In this document: positions 37,934 to 46,734 of the stretch, piece by piece
Position numbering within the stretch: the first letter of the stretch is position 1
Layout: every line of letters starts with the position of its first letter
Assembly: GCA_944321895.1 (NCBI GenBank)
Contig: CALUNA010000017.1
Location: 1-60,665 of the forward strand
From: an uncultured Bacteroidales bacterium
GTDB taxonomy: Bacteria > Bacteroidota > Bacteroidia > Bacteroidales > Paludibacteraceae
Reading direction: 5' to 3'
DNA: 60,665 bases
The notes under the pieces: model-generated
Databases searched by the model: none
What the model was told of the DNA's origin: nothing
Seen by the model: only the letters and a program-made list of their open reading frames with translations
Made by a program: the position numbers and the translations under genes

Positions 37934-39307
37934 ATGAATATTATCTGGTTGATTGTCGGCCTGGCGGCCGGTTGCCTGCTGGCCGCCATCATATATTTCT
38001 TCATGCACAAGCAGGCTACGCAAATGCAGGCCGAAAACACATTGCTGAAACAGGAAAAGGACGCGCTCCTGCCGCTCGAGGCCGACAACCGCGTGCTGGC
38101 CGGGCGTGCTGCCGACCTGCAAAAACGCCTCGATGAGCAAAAAACCGAACTGCAACGGAAAGAAGCTGACATTCAGGAACAAATCCGCACCATAGCCACC
38201 TGCAGAAGCCGCATGGAAGCCATGCAGGAAAAACTGGACACGCAGAAAACCGAAATGCAGCAAATGCGCGAGGAACTGAACAAGGAGTTCAAACTGATGG
38301 CCAATGAAATCCTGGAAGAAAAAACACGGAGCTTTTCCGAGAGCAACGCCGAAAAGATTGGCAGCATACTGAACCCGCTCAAGGAAAAAATCCAGTTGTT
38401 CGAGAAAAAAGTGGAGGAAACCTACAACACCGAAACGCGCGAGAAAGCCTCACTGCGCAAGGAGCTGGAACAAATCATCAGCATCAACCGCCAGATGAGC
38501 GACGATGCGCAACGGCTCACCTCCGCGCTGAAAGGCGACAGCAAAACGCAAGGCGACTGGGGCGAAATGCAACTGGAAATGCTGCTGGAAAAAGCCGGCC
38601 TGCTGCGCGACGTGCACTACACGGCACAAGCCAACCTGAAAACCGAAACCGGCGCCAACGTCCGGCCGGACTTTGTCATTAACCTGCCCGAGGGCAAAAA
38701 CTACGTCATCGACAGCAAGGTGTCGCTCACGGCCTACGAACGCTACTACAACGCCGACAGCGACGCTGAACGCGCGGCCGCGCTGAAAGAACACATCCAG
38801 AGCCTGCAAAAGCACATTGCCGAACTGAGCGCAAAAAACTACCAGCATCTGTACGGCATCAACTCGCCGGACTTCGTGTTCCTCTACGTGCCCGTCGAGC
38901 CGGCGCTCACCCTTGCGCTGCAACACGAGGCCGGACTCTTTGACAAAGCCCTCGGCAAGAACGTCGTGCTCGTGTCAAGCTCCATGCTGCTCGCAACCCT
39001 GCGCACCGTCTCCTTCATCTGGAAACAGGAAAACCAGAAAAACAACGTGCTGGAAATAGCCAAGGAAAGCGGCGCGCTCTACGACAAGTTTGTCGGCTTC
39101 ACCGAAGACATGCTCAAACTCGGGAACGCCCTGCAAGGCTCCAAAAAGACCTATGACGAAGCCATGAACAAACTGACAAGTTCCACCCGCAAGGGCGACA
39201 CCGTCGTAGGACGCATAGAACGACTGCGCAAACTCGGTGCGAACACCACCAAACAAATAGACCGGCGGCTCATGGAACGCGCCGCCGACAACGAACTTGA
39301 TGTATAA
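37934..39307 (+). CDS. rmuC: RmuC-family DNA recombination protein
   Basis: A 457-residue protein with an N-terminal membrane anchor (residues 2-22), a long coiled coil (~30-175) and the RmuC nuclease-like domain (~190-420): KGDSKTQGDWGEMQLEMLLEKAGL, RPDFVINLPEGKNYVIDSKVSL and FVFLYVPVEPAL. The D...DSK arrangement is the PD-(D/E)xK-like core. The family limits inversions at short inverted repeats in E. coli. Placed 22 bp after kbl and 18 bp before tdh, apparently within their operon. Confidence 0.92.
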   Translation: MNIIWLIVGLAAGCLLAAIIYFFMHKQATQMQAENTLLKQEKDALLPLEADNRVLAGRAADLQKRLDEQKTELQRKEADIQEQIRTIATCRSRMEAMQEKLDTQKTEMQQMREELNKEFKLMANEILEEKTRSFSESNAEKIGSILNPLKEKIQLFEKKVEETYNTETREKASLRKELEQIISINRQMSDDAQRLTSALKGDSKTQGDWGEMQLEMLLEKAGLLRDVHYTAQANLKTETGANVRPDFVINLPEGKNYVIDSKVSLTAYERYYNADSDAERAAALKEHIQSLQKHIAELSAKNYQHLYGINSPDFVFLYVPVEPALTLALQHEAGLFDKALGKNVVLVSSSMLLATLRTVSFIWKQENQKNNVLEIAKESGALYDKFVGFTEDMLKLGNALQGSKKTYDEAMNKLTSSTRKGDTVVGRIERLRKLGANTTKQIDRRLMERAADNELDV

Positions 39308-39325
39308 TCCATAAAATACCAATCC

Positions 39326-40348
39326 ATGAAAGCATTAGTAAAAAAACTACCGGAACCCGGCATTTGGATGGAAGACGTGCCCATTCCGCAGCCGGACGTG
39401 AACGATGTACTGATCAAAATCAGGAAAGTAGCCATTTGCGGCACCGACCTGCACATTTACAAATGGGACGACTGGTCGCGGAAAAACATCCGCACGCCCC
39501 TGGTCATCGGGCATGAATATGTCGGCGAAGTCGTAGAAATCGGCAGCGGCGTGCGCAACGTCCGCATCGGCGACCGCGTAACCGGCGAAGGACACATCGC
39601 CTGCGGCCACTGCCGCAACTGCCGCCGCGGCAAACTGCACGTGTGCGAAAACTCAGTCGGAGTCGGCGTACAACGCGACGGCGCATTCGCCGAATACCTC
39701 TGCATTCCGGAAAGCAACGTCGTCAAACTCGACCCGCGCATTTCAGACGACATAGCCGCCATCATGGACCCCTTCGGCAACGCCACGCACACCGCGCTCG
39801 CCTTCCCGCTGCTCGGCGAGGACGTCCTCATCACCGGAGCAGGGCTGATAGGCACCATGGCGACAGCCATCTGCCGCTTTGCCGGAGCACGGCACATTGT
39901 CGTAACAGACCTGAACGATTACCGGCTGAACATAGCCAAACGCATGGGAGCCGACCTTGTGGTCAACGCTACCAAAGGCGAAACAGTCGAGCAGGCCATG
40001 CGCCAACTGAACATACGCGGATTCGACATCGGACTGGAAATGTCGGGCGCACCATCAGCCTTCAGCAACATGATAGACAACATGTACAAAGGCTCGAAAA
40101 TAGCCCTGCTCGGCATACTGCCCGACACCACGCAGGTGGAATGGAGCAAAATCATTTTCAACGCCCTCACACTGAAAGGCATTTACGGACGGCAAATGTG
40201 GGAAACATGGTATCAAATGGAGCAAATGCTCATAACCGGCCTTGACCTCACGCCCGTCATAACGCACCGCTTCGCCTTCGACGATTTCCAGAAAGGCTTT
40301 GACATCATGGCCAGCGGCCAATGCGGCAAAGTGCTCCTGGAACTGTAA
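39326..40348 (+). CDS. tdh: L-threonine 3-dehydrogenase
   Basis: A 340-residue zinc alcohol-dehydrogenase-family enzyme that oxidises threonine to 2-amino-3-ketobutyrate, the substrate of Kbl. Catalytic zinc ligands are C38 (ICGTDLH), H63 and E64 (GHEYVGE); structural zinc cysteines lie at 93, 96, 99 and 107. [18 protein letters not shown] is the NAD site. Length equals the bacterial standard. A terminator follows the stop. Confidence 0.96.
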   Translation: MKALVKKLPEPGIWMEDVPIPQPDVNDVLIKIRKVAICGTDLHIYKWDDWSRKNIRTPLVIGHEYVGEVVEIGSGVRNVRIGDRVTGEGHIACGHCRNCRRGKLHVCENSVGVGVQRDGAFAEYLCIPESNVVKLDPRISDDIAAIMDPFGNATHTALAFPLLGEDVLITGAGLIGTMATAICRFAGARHIVVTDLNDYRLNIAKRMGADLVVNATKGETVEQAMRQLNIRGFDIGLEMSGAPSAFSNMIDNMYKGSKIALLGILPDTTQVEWSKIIFNALTLKGIYGRQMWETWYQMEQMLITGLDLTPVITHRFAFDDFQKGFDIMASGQCGKVLLEL

Positions 40349-40355
40349 CGGAACG

Positions 40356-40383
40356 CGCCGTCCATTCTCCGGACGGCGTTTTT
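40356..40383 (+). terminator. Terminator of the kbl-rmuC-tdh operon
   Basis: CGCCGTCC (40356-40363) pairs with GGACGGCG (40371-40378), followed by TTTTT. 8 bp after the tdh stop. Confidence 0.9.
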
Positions 40384-40421
40384 CATATCCGGCAGAGGTA
40401 TCGGACAACCATTTGCAGCCA

Positions 40422-40708
40422 TGAAACGCTCCGTCCCAAAACGGGACGACAGCTTGCACGGATGAAACGCTCCGTCCCAAAACGGGACGACAACTTGCAC
40501 GGATGAAACGCTCCGTCCCAAAACGGGACGACAGCTTGCACGGCTGAAACGCCACATCCCAAAACGGGACGACAGCTTGCACGGCTGAAACACTCCGTCC
40601 CAAAACGGGACGGTAGCTTGCACGACTGAAATGCCACGTCCCAAAACGGGACGAAAGCTTGCATGACTGAAACGCTCCGTCCCAAAACGGGACGGCAGCT
40701 TGCACTGA
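40422..40708. repeat. Tandem array, seven units of 41 bp with internal hairpins
   Basis: Seven contiguous units, each exactly 41 bp, starting at 40422, 40463, 40504, 40545, 40586, 40627 and 40668. Each contains TGAAACGCTC, then CGTCCCAAAACGGGACG, a 6-bp hairpin with an AAAAC loop, then ACAGCTTGCAC. Variation is limited to a few positions (TCC/CAC before the stem, GG/GA after it), and one unit has a stem change (CATCCC) that leaves a G-T or mismatch. There are no spacers, so this is not a CRISPR array. It lies between the tdh terminator and htpG. Confidence 0.9.
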
Positions 40709-40804
40709 CATTTTGACAGTTCATGCCAAATGGCACTTATTTTGAAGACTGACGCCGGATTTTTCCTGAAAAAATTACAATAACAAAATAACATATACAC
40801 AATT

Positions 40805-42862
40805 ATGGCAAAAGGAAATATTGGGGTAACAAGCGACAACATATTCCCCGTGATTAAAAAATTCTTGTACAGCGACCACGAGATTTTTCTGCGTGAGCTA
40901 ATTTCCAACGCGGTGGATGCCACCCAAAAGTTGAAGACCATAGCCTCGAACGGCGAATTCAAGGGCGAGTTGGGCGACCTGCGCATACACGTGTCCGTGG
41001 ACAAGAAAAAAGGCACACTGACCATATCCGACCACGGGGTGGGCATGACAGCCGAAGAAATAGAAAAATACATTAACCAGATAGCCTTTTCAGGCGCGGA
41101 AGAGTTTGTCAAGAAGTACAAGGACAACGCTCACGCCATTATCGGCCACTTCGGTCTGGGCTTCTACTCCGCCTTCATGGTCAGCAAGAAAGTGGAAATC
41201 TTCACACAATCGTGGCAGGAAGATGCCAAAGCCATGCACTGGACCTGCGACGGTAGCCCCGAGTACACTATGGAGGAAACCATCAAGGCCGAGCGCGGAA
41301 CAGATGTCGTGCTGCACATAGACGATGAAACCAAGGAGTTCCTCGAAGAGAGCAAAATCCAGGAACTGCTGAACAAATACTGCAAGTTCCTGCCGGTGGA
41401 AATCGCCTTCGGCAAAAAGAAAGAATGGAAGGACGGCAAACAGGTGGAAACCGATGAGGACAACATCATCAACGACACCACACCGGCCTGGACACGCAAG
41501 CCCGCCGACCTGAAGGAGGAAGACTACAAGGCGTTCTACCACGAACTGTATCCCATGGCAGAGGAACCGCTGTTCCATATCCACCTGAACGTGGACTACC
41601 CGTTCCATCTGACCGGTATCCTGTATTTCCCGAAAATCAGGAACAACATGGACCTGCAACGCAACAAAATCCAGCTGTATTGCAACCAGGTGTTCGTAAC
41701 CGACTCGGTGGAAAACATCGTGCCCGAATACCTGACCCTGTTGCACGGCGTCATCGACTCGCCCGACATTCCGCTGAACGTGTCGCGTTCCTACCTGCAA
41801 AGCGACGGCAACGTCAAAAAAATATCGAGCCACATCACCAAGAAAGTGGCCGACCGTCTGGCAGAAATATTCAAGAACGACCGCGCACAGTTCGAGGAAA
41901 AATGGGATGACATCAAGCTCTTTATCCAATACGGTATGCTGAGTGACGAAAAATTCTACGAACGCGCCGAAAAATTCGCGTTGCTGTGCAACGTGGACAA
42001 GAAATATTTCACGTTCGAAGAATACAGGAAACTGGTCGAAGGCAACCAGAAAGACAAATCGGGCGATTTGATTTACCTGTATGCCAACGATGTTGACGCA
42101 CAGTACTCCTACATACAGCGCGCCAAGGACAAAGGCTACGATGTATTGCTCATGAACGGCCAATTGGACGTACATGTCATCAGTCAGCTGGAACAGAAGT
42201 TTGAAAAGACCCGTTTCGTACGTGTGGACAGCGACGTGATTGAAAACCTCATCAAGAAGGAGGACAACAACCAGGTTACGCTGACCGACGCCCAGAAAGA
42301 AGCGCTGGAAACGGCTTTCAGCTCACAGTTGCCCGCCATGGACAAGGCCAACTTCACCGTTACGTTCGAGAATGTGAACGCCGACGCATTGCCATTGTTC
42401 ATCACCCGCAACGAATTCATGCGCCGTATGAAGGAAATGTCGGCCCTGCAAGGCGGCATGATGAGTTTCTACGGCGAAATGCCCGACTCCTACAACGTGG
42501 TTGTCAATACGGCTCACCCGCTGATTACGGAAATCCTGAACGCCGAAGAAACGGCCTGTGCCGAAAAACTCGAACCGCTCAACACGGAACTGGCGGCCAA
42601 ACAAACCGAAGAGGACGCATTGAAAGCCGCACAGAAAGACAAAAAGCAGGAAGACATTCCGGCCGAAGACAAAGCCAAGGTGGAAGAAGTAACCAAGGCC
42701 ATTGCCAAAATCAAACAGGACCGCAAACAAGTATGGAAAGAATTCGCGGCCGGCAACGACAAACTGAAACAGCTGATTGACATAGCCCTGCTGGCCAGCA
42801 ACATGCTGAAAGGAGAAGCCCTTGCATCGTTCGTGAAACGTAGCGTGGAAGTATTGAAATAA
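40805..42862 (+). CDS. htpG: Molecular chaperone HtpG (Hsp90)
   Basis: A 685-residue Hsp90. The GHKL ATPase domain shows FLRELISNAVDATQKL, ISDHGVGMTAEE, GHFGLGFYSAFMV and GTDVVLHID; the middle domain contains PEYLTLLHGVIDSPDIPLNVSRSYLQ in two family blocks (EYLTLLHGV, DSPDIPLNVSR). The C-terminal dimerisation region includes an added charged helix (KQTEEDALKAAQKDKKQEDIPAEDKAKVEEV is its region, ~595-630), seen in Bacteroidota members. Preceded by about 95 bp after the 41-bp repeat array; no clear promoter motif was found there. Confidence 0.95.
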   Translation: MAKGNIGVTSDNIFPVIKKFLYSDHEIFLRELISNAVDATQKLKTIASNGEFKGELGDLRIHVSVDKKKGTLTISDHGVGMTAEEIEKYINQIAFSGAEEFVKKYKDNAHAIIGHFGLGFYSAFMVSKKVEIFTQSWQEDAKAMHWTCDGSPEYTMEETIKAERGTDVVLHIDDETKEFLEESKIQELLNKYCKFLPVEIAFGKKKEWKDGKQVETDEDNIINDTTPAWTRKPADLKEEDYKAFYHELYPMAEEPLFHIHLNVDYPFHLTGILYFPKIRNNMDLQRNKIQLYCNQVFVTDSVENIVPEYLTLLHGVIDSPDIPLNVSRSYLQSDGNVKKISSHITKKVADRLAEIFKNDRAQFEEKWDDIKLFIQYGMLSDEKFYERAEKFALLCNVDKKYFTFEEYRKLVEGNQKDKSGDLIYLYANDVDAQYSYIQRAKDKGYDVLLMNGQLDVHVISQLEQKFEKTRFVRVDSDVIENLIKKEDNNQVTLTDAQKEALETAFSSQLPAMDKANFTVTFENVNADALPLFITRNEFMRRMKEMSALQGGMMSFYGEMPDSYNVVVNTAHPLITEILNAEETACAEKLEPLNTELAAKQTEEDALKAAQKDKKQEDIPAEDKAKVEEVTKAIAKIKQDRKQVWKEFAAGNDKLKQLIDIALLASNMLKGEALASFVKRSVEVLK

Positions 42863-42891
42863 GAAAAACAGATCCGACTTATCCCCCTGAG

Positions 42892-42934
42892 AATTTGTAC
42901 GGGCAGGCATCAAAACCTGCTTGTACAAATTTTC
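42892..42934 (+). terminator. Terminator of htpG
   Basis: AATTTGTAC (42892-42900) with GTACAAATT (42923-42931) and inner GCAGG/CCTGC pairing, followed by TT and CGG. 29 bp after the stop. Confidence 0.7.
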
Positions 42935-42969
42935 GGTTTTATAAACCCGCAAATTTAACTTTACCGACA

Positions 42970-43671
42970 ATGTATTTGTTTTACGTACCCGACATAGCCG
43001 AACGGCACTACCTGACCGAAGAAGAATCGCAACACTGCGTCAAAGTGCTCCGCCTGGGCACAGGCGACAAAATCCTGCTGACCGATGGCGCAGGCGGCAC
43101 CTATGAGGCCCGCATCACCAATCCGCACCCCAAGCACTGCGAATTTGAAATACTGTCCGGCTCGCACGAGGTCGGCAAACGGCCTTTCCAGCTACACATA
43201 GCCATTGCGCCGACCAAAAACATGGAACGCCTGGAATGGATGGTCGAAAAATGCACGGAAATCGGCATCGACGAGATAACGCCCTTGCTGTGCCGCTTCT
43301 CCGAACGCAAGGTCATCAAACCGGAACGGCTGGAAAAAATCATGATTTCGGCCGCCAAACAGTCGCTGAAGGCCTACATCCCGAAGCTGCATCCGCTGAC
43401 ACCCTTCGCCGACTTTATCAGACAGGCTACGGAAAGCCAGAAATTCATTGCACACTGTTACGAGGAAGACAAAGTGCTGTTGCAACACGCCCTGCAACGC
43501 GGCGGCGAGGTGCTGGTGCTTATCGGCCCGGAAGGCGACTTCTCGGAAGAGGAAGTGCAGGCGGCCTTGCAGGCCGGATTCAGACCCGTGTCGCTGGGAA
43601 ACAGCCGGCTACGCACGGAAACAGCCGGCGTAGTGGCTTGCCACACGGTCACACTATGTAATGATATGTAA
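42970..43671 (+). CDS. rsmE: 16S rRNA m3U1498 methyltransferase
   Basis: A 233-residue SPOUT methyltransferase. The N-terminal PUA-like part contains EEESQHCVKVLRLGTGDKILLTDG; the SPOUT knot contains AIAPTKNMERLEWMVEKCTEIGIDEI (two parts: AIAPTKNMERLEW and KCTEIGIDEI), VLIGPEGDFSEEEV and SLGNSRLRTETAG. Start at 42970 (MYLFYVPDIAERHYL) matches the family; an upstream ATG at 42895 lies inside the htpG terminator and is rejected. Confidence 0.95.
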   Translation: MYLFYVPDIAERHYLTEEESQHCVKVLRLGTGDKILLTDGAGGTYEARITNPHPKHCEFEILSGSHEVGKRPFQLHIAIAPTKNMERLEWMVEKCTEIGIDEITPLLCRFSERKVIKPERLEKIMISAAKQSLKAYIPKLHPLTPFADFIRQATESQKFIAHCYEEDKVLLQHALQRGGEVLVLIGPEGDFSEEEVQAALQAGFRPVSLGNSRLRTETAGVVACHTVTLCNDM

Positions 43672-43740
43672 GCAACATAAGCCTGAAAAATTGATTTTTG
43701 AAATTATTTCAAATGCAATCATAACAATTTGCGAATTTAT

Positions 43741-43771
43741 TTGTTTGCCAGATAAAAAAACACTACTTTTG
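43741..43771 (+). promoter_or_regulatory. Promoter of ilvC
   Basis: TTG at 43741-43743, 20 bp, TACTTTTG at 43764-43771. A leader of about 70 nt follows, without an evident leader peptide or terminator. Confidence 0.75.
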
Positions 43772-43848
43772 CACTTCGAATTTGAAAGCGGCGCAAGACG
43801 CCTGCAAAAAAGGAATTTTAGATTTACTGTATAAACAAAAAAAGTATT

Positions 43849-44895
43849 ATGGCTATCATTAATTTTGGCGGTGTGGACGAGAACGTCGTTACCCGCGAAG
43901 AATTCCCCCTGGAAAAAGCACGCGAAGTGCTGAAAAACGAAACAATCGCTGTTATCGGTTACGGCGTGCAAGGTCCCGGCCAGTCGCTGAACCTGCGCGA
44001 CAACGGCTTCAACGTCATTGTCGGACAACGCAAGGGCGGCAAGACATGGGACAAGGCCGTTGCCGACGGCTGGGTGCCCGGCGAAACCCTGTTCGAAATA
44101 GAAGAAGCCTGCCAGCGCGCTACCATTATCCAATACCTGTTGTCGGATGCCGCCCAGATAGAAGTGTGGCCGCGCATTAAGAAATACCTGACAGCCGGCA
44201 AGGCACTGTACTTCTCGCACGGCTTCGGCATCACCTACAAGGACCGCACGGGCATTGTTCCGCCAGCCGACATTGATGTCATCATGGTTGCCCCGAAAGG
44301 TTCGGGCACATCGTTGCGCCGCATGTTCCTGCAAGGCCGCGGCCTGAACTCTTCGTACGCCATTTTCCAGGATGCCACCGGCCACGCATGGGACAGGGTC
44401 ATCGCACTGGGTATCGGCGTCGGTTCGGGCTATCTGTTTGAAACGACCTTCCAACGCGAAGTCTATTCCGACCTGACCGGCGAACGCGGCACATTGATGG
44501 GAGCCATCCAGGGATTGCTGCTCGCGCAATACGAAGTGCTCCGCGCCCACGGACACACACCATCGGAAGCCTTCAACGAAACCGTTGAGGAACTGACACA
44601 GTCGTTGATGCCGCTGTTCGCGGAAAAAGGCATGGACTGGATGTACGCCAACTGCTCCACAACCGCACAGCGCGGTGCACTGGATTGGATGACACCGTTC
44701 CACGATGCCGTAAAACCGGTATTCGAGAAACTGTATAACGAAGTGGCCTGCGGCAACGAAGCCCAACGCTCCATCGACACGAACAGCAAGCCCGACTACC
44801 GCGAAGGCCTGGAAAAAGAACTGAAAGCCCTGCGAGAAAGCGAAATGTGGCGCGCCGGTGCCGTAGTACGCAAACTGCGTCCTGAAAACAACTAA
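43849..44895 (+). CDS. ilvC: Ketol-acid reductoisomerase
   Basis: A 348-residue enzyme of valine and isoleucine biosynthesis that isomerises and reduces acetolactate with NADPH and Mg2+. The Rossmann motif is IAVIGYGVQGPGQSLNLRDNG (first part GYGVQGPGQ); the cofactor loop VGQRKGGKTWDKA and the metal-binding DLTGERGTLMGAI and the helical knot region are present. It is the short class I form usual in this phylum. It stands alone, without ilvB, ilvN or ilvD beside it, under its own promoter. Confidence 0.95.
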   Translation: MAIINFGGVDENVVTREEFPLEKAREVLKNETIAVIGYGVQGPGQSLNLRDNGFNVIVGQRKGGKTWDKAVADGWVPGETLFEIEEACQRATIIQYLLSDAAQIEVWPRIKKYLTAGKALYFSHGFGITYKDRTGIVPPADIDVIMVAPKGSGTSLRRMFLQGRGLNSSYAIFQDATGHAWDRVIALGIGVGSGYLFETTFQREVYSDLTGERGTLMGAIQGLLLAQYEVLRAHGHTPSEAFNETVEELTQSLMPLFAEKGMDWMYANCSTTAQRGALDWMTPFHDAVKPVFEKLYNEVACGNEAQRSIDTNSKPDYREGLEKELKALRESEMWRAGAVVRKLRPENN

Positions 44896-44937
44896 GCCAA
44901 ACGGCCTTTGCTGGCTCAGGCCTATCGTTATTGTTCT

Positions 44938-44988
44938 GCCGTGCAAATGAATCCGGAACATCCGGAACATCGTTTGCACGGCTTTTTT
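44938..44988 (+). terminator. Terminator of ilvC
   Basis: GCCGTGCAAA (44938-44947) pairs with TTTGCACGGC (44973-44982), then TTTTTT. The 25-nt loop carries a short direct repeat, TCCGGAACA twice. Confidence 0.85.
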
Positions 44989-45111
44989 CAGGACTATTTT
45001 TCCGGATGGCTGCACGCAACGGCTTGCAGGTATCCGGATTTTTTACGAATATTGCACACAAAGCTGCACGCACAATGTGCAAAGCTTCAAGTTGCATCAA
45101 ATATCAGAAAC

Positions 45112-45804
45112 ATGAAAAGAATTGTTGTTTTTACCGGAGCAGGCGTATCAGCCGATAGCGGAATCGCCACATTCCGCGACAGCGATGGCCTTTGGGCAAA
45201 TTACCGGATAGAGGAAGTCTGCACACCCGAAGCATTGTTGCAAAACCGCGCCAAAGTCATCGAGTTTTACAATATCCGCCGGAAAGAGCTGCTGGAAAAG
45301 GAACCGAACGCAGCGCATTATGCCATTGCGGACCTGGAAAAATACTTCGATGTACAGGTCATTACCCAAAACATTGACGATTTGCACGAGCGTGCAGGCA
45401 GCACGCACATAACACATTTGCACGGCGAACTGCGGAAACTGCGCAGCAGTTACGATGAGCTGGCCACTGTTCCGATTGAAGGCTGGGAGCAGAAACTTGA
45501 TGCGAAGCATCCCGATGGAAGCCTGTTGCGGCCGTTCGTAGTGTTTTTCGGCGAATCCGTGCCCATGTTCGAGACGGCCATCAAGATTGCGGAAACGGCT
45601 GAAATTTTTATTGTTGTCGGCACATCGCTGAATGTTTATCCTGCCGCCTCCCTGCTCCACTATGTTTCCAGAAACGTGCCCGTCTATGTGGTCGATCCCG
45701 GTAACCTGGACTTGTCCGGCATACCCAATCCATTGGAGCACATACAGAAACGGGCCGCAATCGGTGTACCCGAACTGTGCAAGAAACTTGTTGAAACAAG
45801 ATAA
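45112..45804 (+). CDS. NAD-dependent deacylase (sirtuin), no zinc-binding cysteines
   Basis: A 230-residue Sir2 protein. FTGAGVSADSGIATFR is the NAD loop, TQNIDDLHERAG and catalytic H104 in THLHGEL follow, then FFGES and VVGTSLNVYPA. Y53 and R56 in EFYNIRR correspond to the Tyr-x-x-Arg pair of CobB/SIRT5-type (class III) sirtuins that accept succinyl-lysine. The small-domain segment after HGEL has no CxxC pairs at all, so the usual structural zinc is missing. Start at 45112 chosen because an upstream frame would run through the ilvC terminator. Confidence 0.9.
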   Translation: MKRIVVFTGAGVSADSGIATFRDSDGLWANYRIEEVCTPEALLQNRAKVIEFYNIRRKELLEKEPNAAHYAIADLEKYFDVQVITQNIDDLHERAGSTHITHLHGELRKLRSSYDELATVPIEGWEQKLDAKHPDGSLLRPFVVFFGESVPMFETAIKIAETAEIFIVVGTSLNVYPAASLLHYVSRNVPVYVVDPGNLDLSGIPNPLEHIQKRAAIGVPELCKKLVETR

Positions 45805-45806
45805 GA

Positions 45807-46661
45807 CTACAACCGGCCACGCTCCCGCATGCGTTTTCGGAGCTTGTCGGCAAATTCATAATTTTTCAATCCCCAGTCGGGTGCAATCAGCAATTCCGGC
45901 GGGGATTGGGAGATATAGCGTTCTATCTGGATATCCGGCCGGAGTTTCTCCCTGAAATCGAGCACCAGCTCAATATATTCATCAACAGAACAGAACCGGA
46001 ACCACTCCGGATGCGTCCGGTATTGTTCCGCCATTTTGGTGCCGCGTACCAACTGCAGCTGATGCAGTTTCAGCACATGCACCGGCAGTTCGGAAATGCG
46101 TTCCGCGTGTGCCAGCATCATCTCCCTGTCTTCCTGCGGCAATCCTAAAATCAGATGTGCGCCTACCGTGATATCGCGTGCCGCCGTGTTCCGGATTGCT
46201 TTTTGTGCACATGCAAAATCATGTCCCCGATTAATCAACCGCAAGGTGGCATCGCAGGTACTTTCCACACCATATTCCACCGTAATGGCATAATTTTCGG
46301 CCAGGCTGCCTAAATAATCAAGCAATTCATCCGAAACGCAGTCGGGGCGCGTGCCGATGGCCAATCCGATTACGTCCGGAAATGCAAGCGCTTCCTCATA
46401 CAACGCCTTCAAACGCTCCAACGGCGCGTATGTATTTGTATAGGACTGGAAATAGGCAATGTATTTCTGGCCCGGGTATTTTTTCCGGAAAAAACCGATT
46501 CCTTCTTCAATCTGTTGCGTGACTGTTTTGGCCGGCTGGCAATATCCGGGCACAAAAGTCTGGTTGTTGCAATAGGTACAGCCGCCTGTCCCTACCCTGC
46601 CATCACGGTTTGGACAAGTAAATCCGGCATGAATCGATATTTTCTGTATGCGCTGTTTCAT
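45807..46661 (-). CDS. TIGR01212-type radical SAM protein (YhcC-like)
   Basis: A 284-residue radical SAM protein of unknown reaction. QKISIHAGFTCPNRDGRVGTGGCTYCNN holds the cluster cysteines (three cysteines in C-x(n)-C-x(2)-C spacing of the family, split here), followed by QKYIAYFQSYTNTYAPLERLKALYEEAL in parts and VEYGVEST. Start at 46661 (MKQRIQKIS) because the longer frame to 46706 enters the rho terminator; the N-terminus is then about 15 residues shorter than usual. The end converges on the sirtuin gene with 2 bp between the stops. Confidence 0.85.
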   Translation of the reverse strand: MKQRIQKISIHAGFTCPNRDGRVGTGGCTYCNNQTFVPGYCQPAKTVTQQIEEGIGFFRKKYPGQKYIAYFQSYTNTYAPLERLKALYEEALAFPDVIGLAIGTRPDCVSDELLDYLGSLAENYAITVEYGVESTCDATLRLINRGHDFACAQKAIRNTAARDITVGAHLILGLPQEDREMMLAHAERISELPVHVLKLHQLQLVRGTKMAEQYRTHPEWFRFCSVDEYIELVLDFREKLRPDIQIERYISQSPPELLIAPDWGLKNYEFADKLRKRMRERGRL

Positions 46662-46670
46662 AAAAACAAA

Positions 46671-46713
46671 AGCCAATGTACTTTGCCGGGATTCTGGCAG
46701 CCGCACATTGGCT
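46671..46713 (-). terminator. Terminator of rho
   Basis: AGCCAATGT (46671-46679) and ACATTGGCT (46705-46713) form the stem; on the minus strand TTTTGTTTTT follows. It lies between the rho stop and the radical SAM start on the same strand. Confidence 0.8.
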
Positions 46714-46734
46714 TTATCTTTTTGTTTCTGGTCG

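Noticed and set aside
40422-40708. CRISPR-like appearance of the 41-bp repeat array
   Set aside because: The units abut with no variable spacers and no cas genes are present; it is a plain tandem repeat with internal hairpins.
41090-42175. 361-codon frame opposite htpG
   Set aside because: Antisense shadow of a certain Hsp90 gene; composition is typical of reverse-strand translation.
43654-45015. 453-codon frame on the minus strand opposite ilvC
   Set aside because: It mirrors the codon bias of ilvC on the other strand, has low-complexity H/Q/F-rich content and no family features. ilvC is complete and unambiguous.
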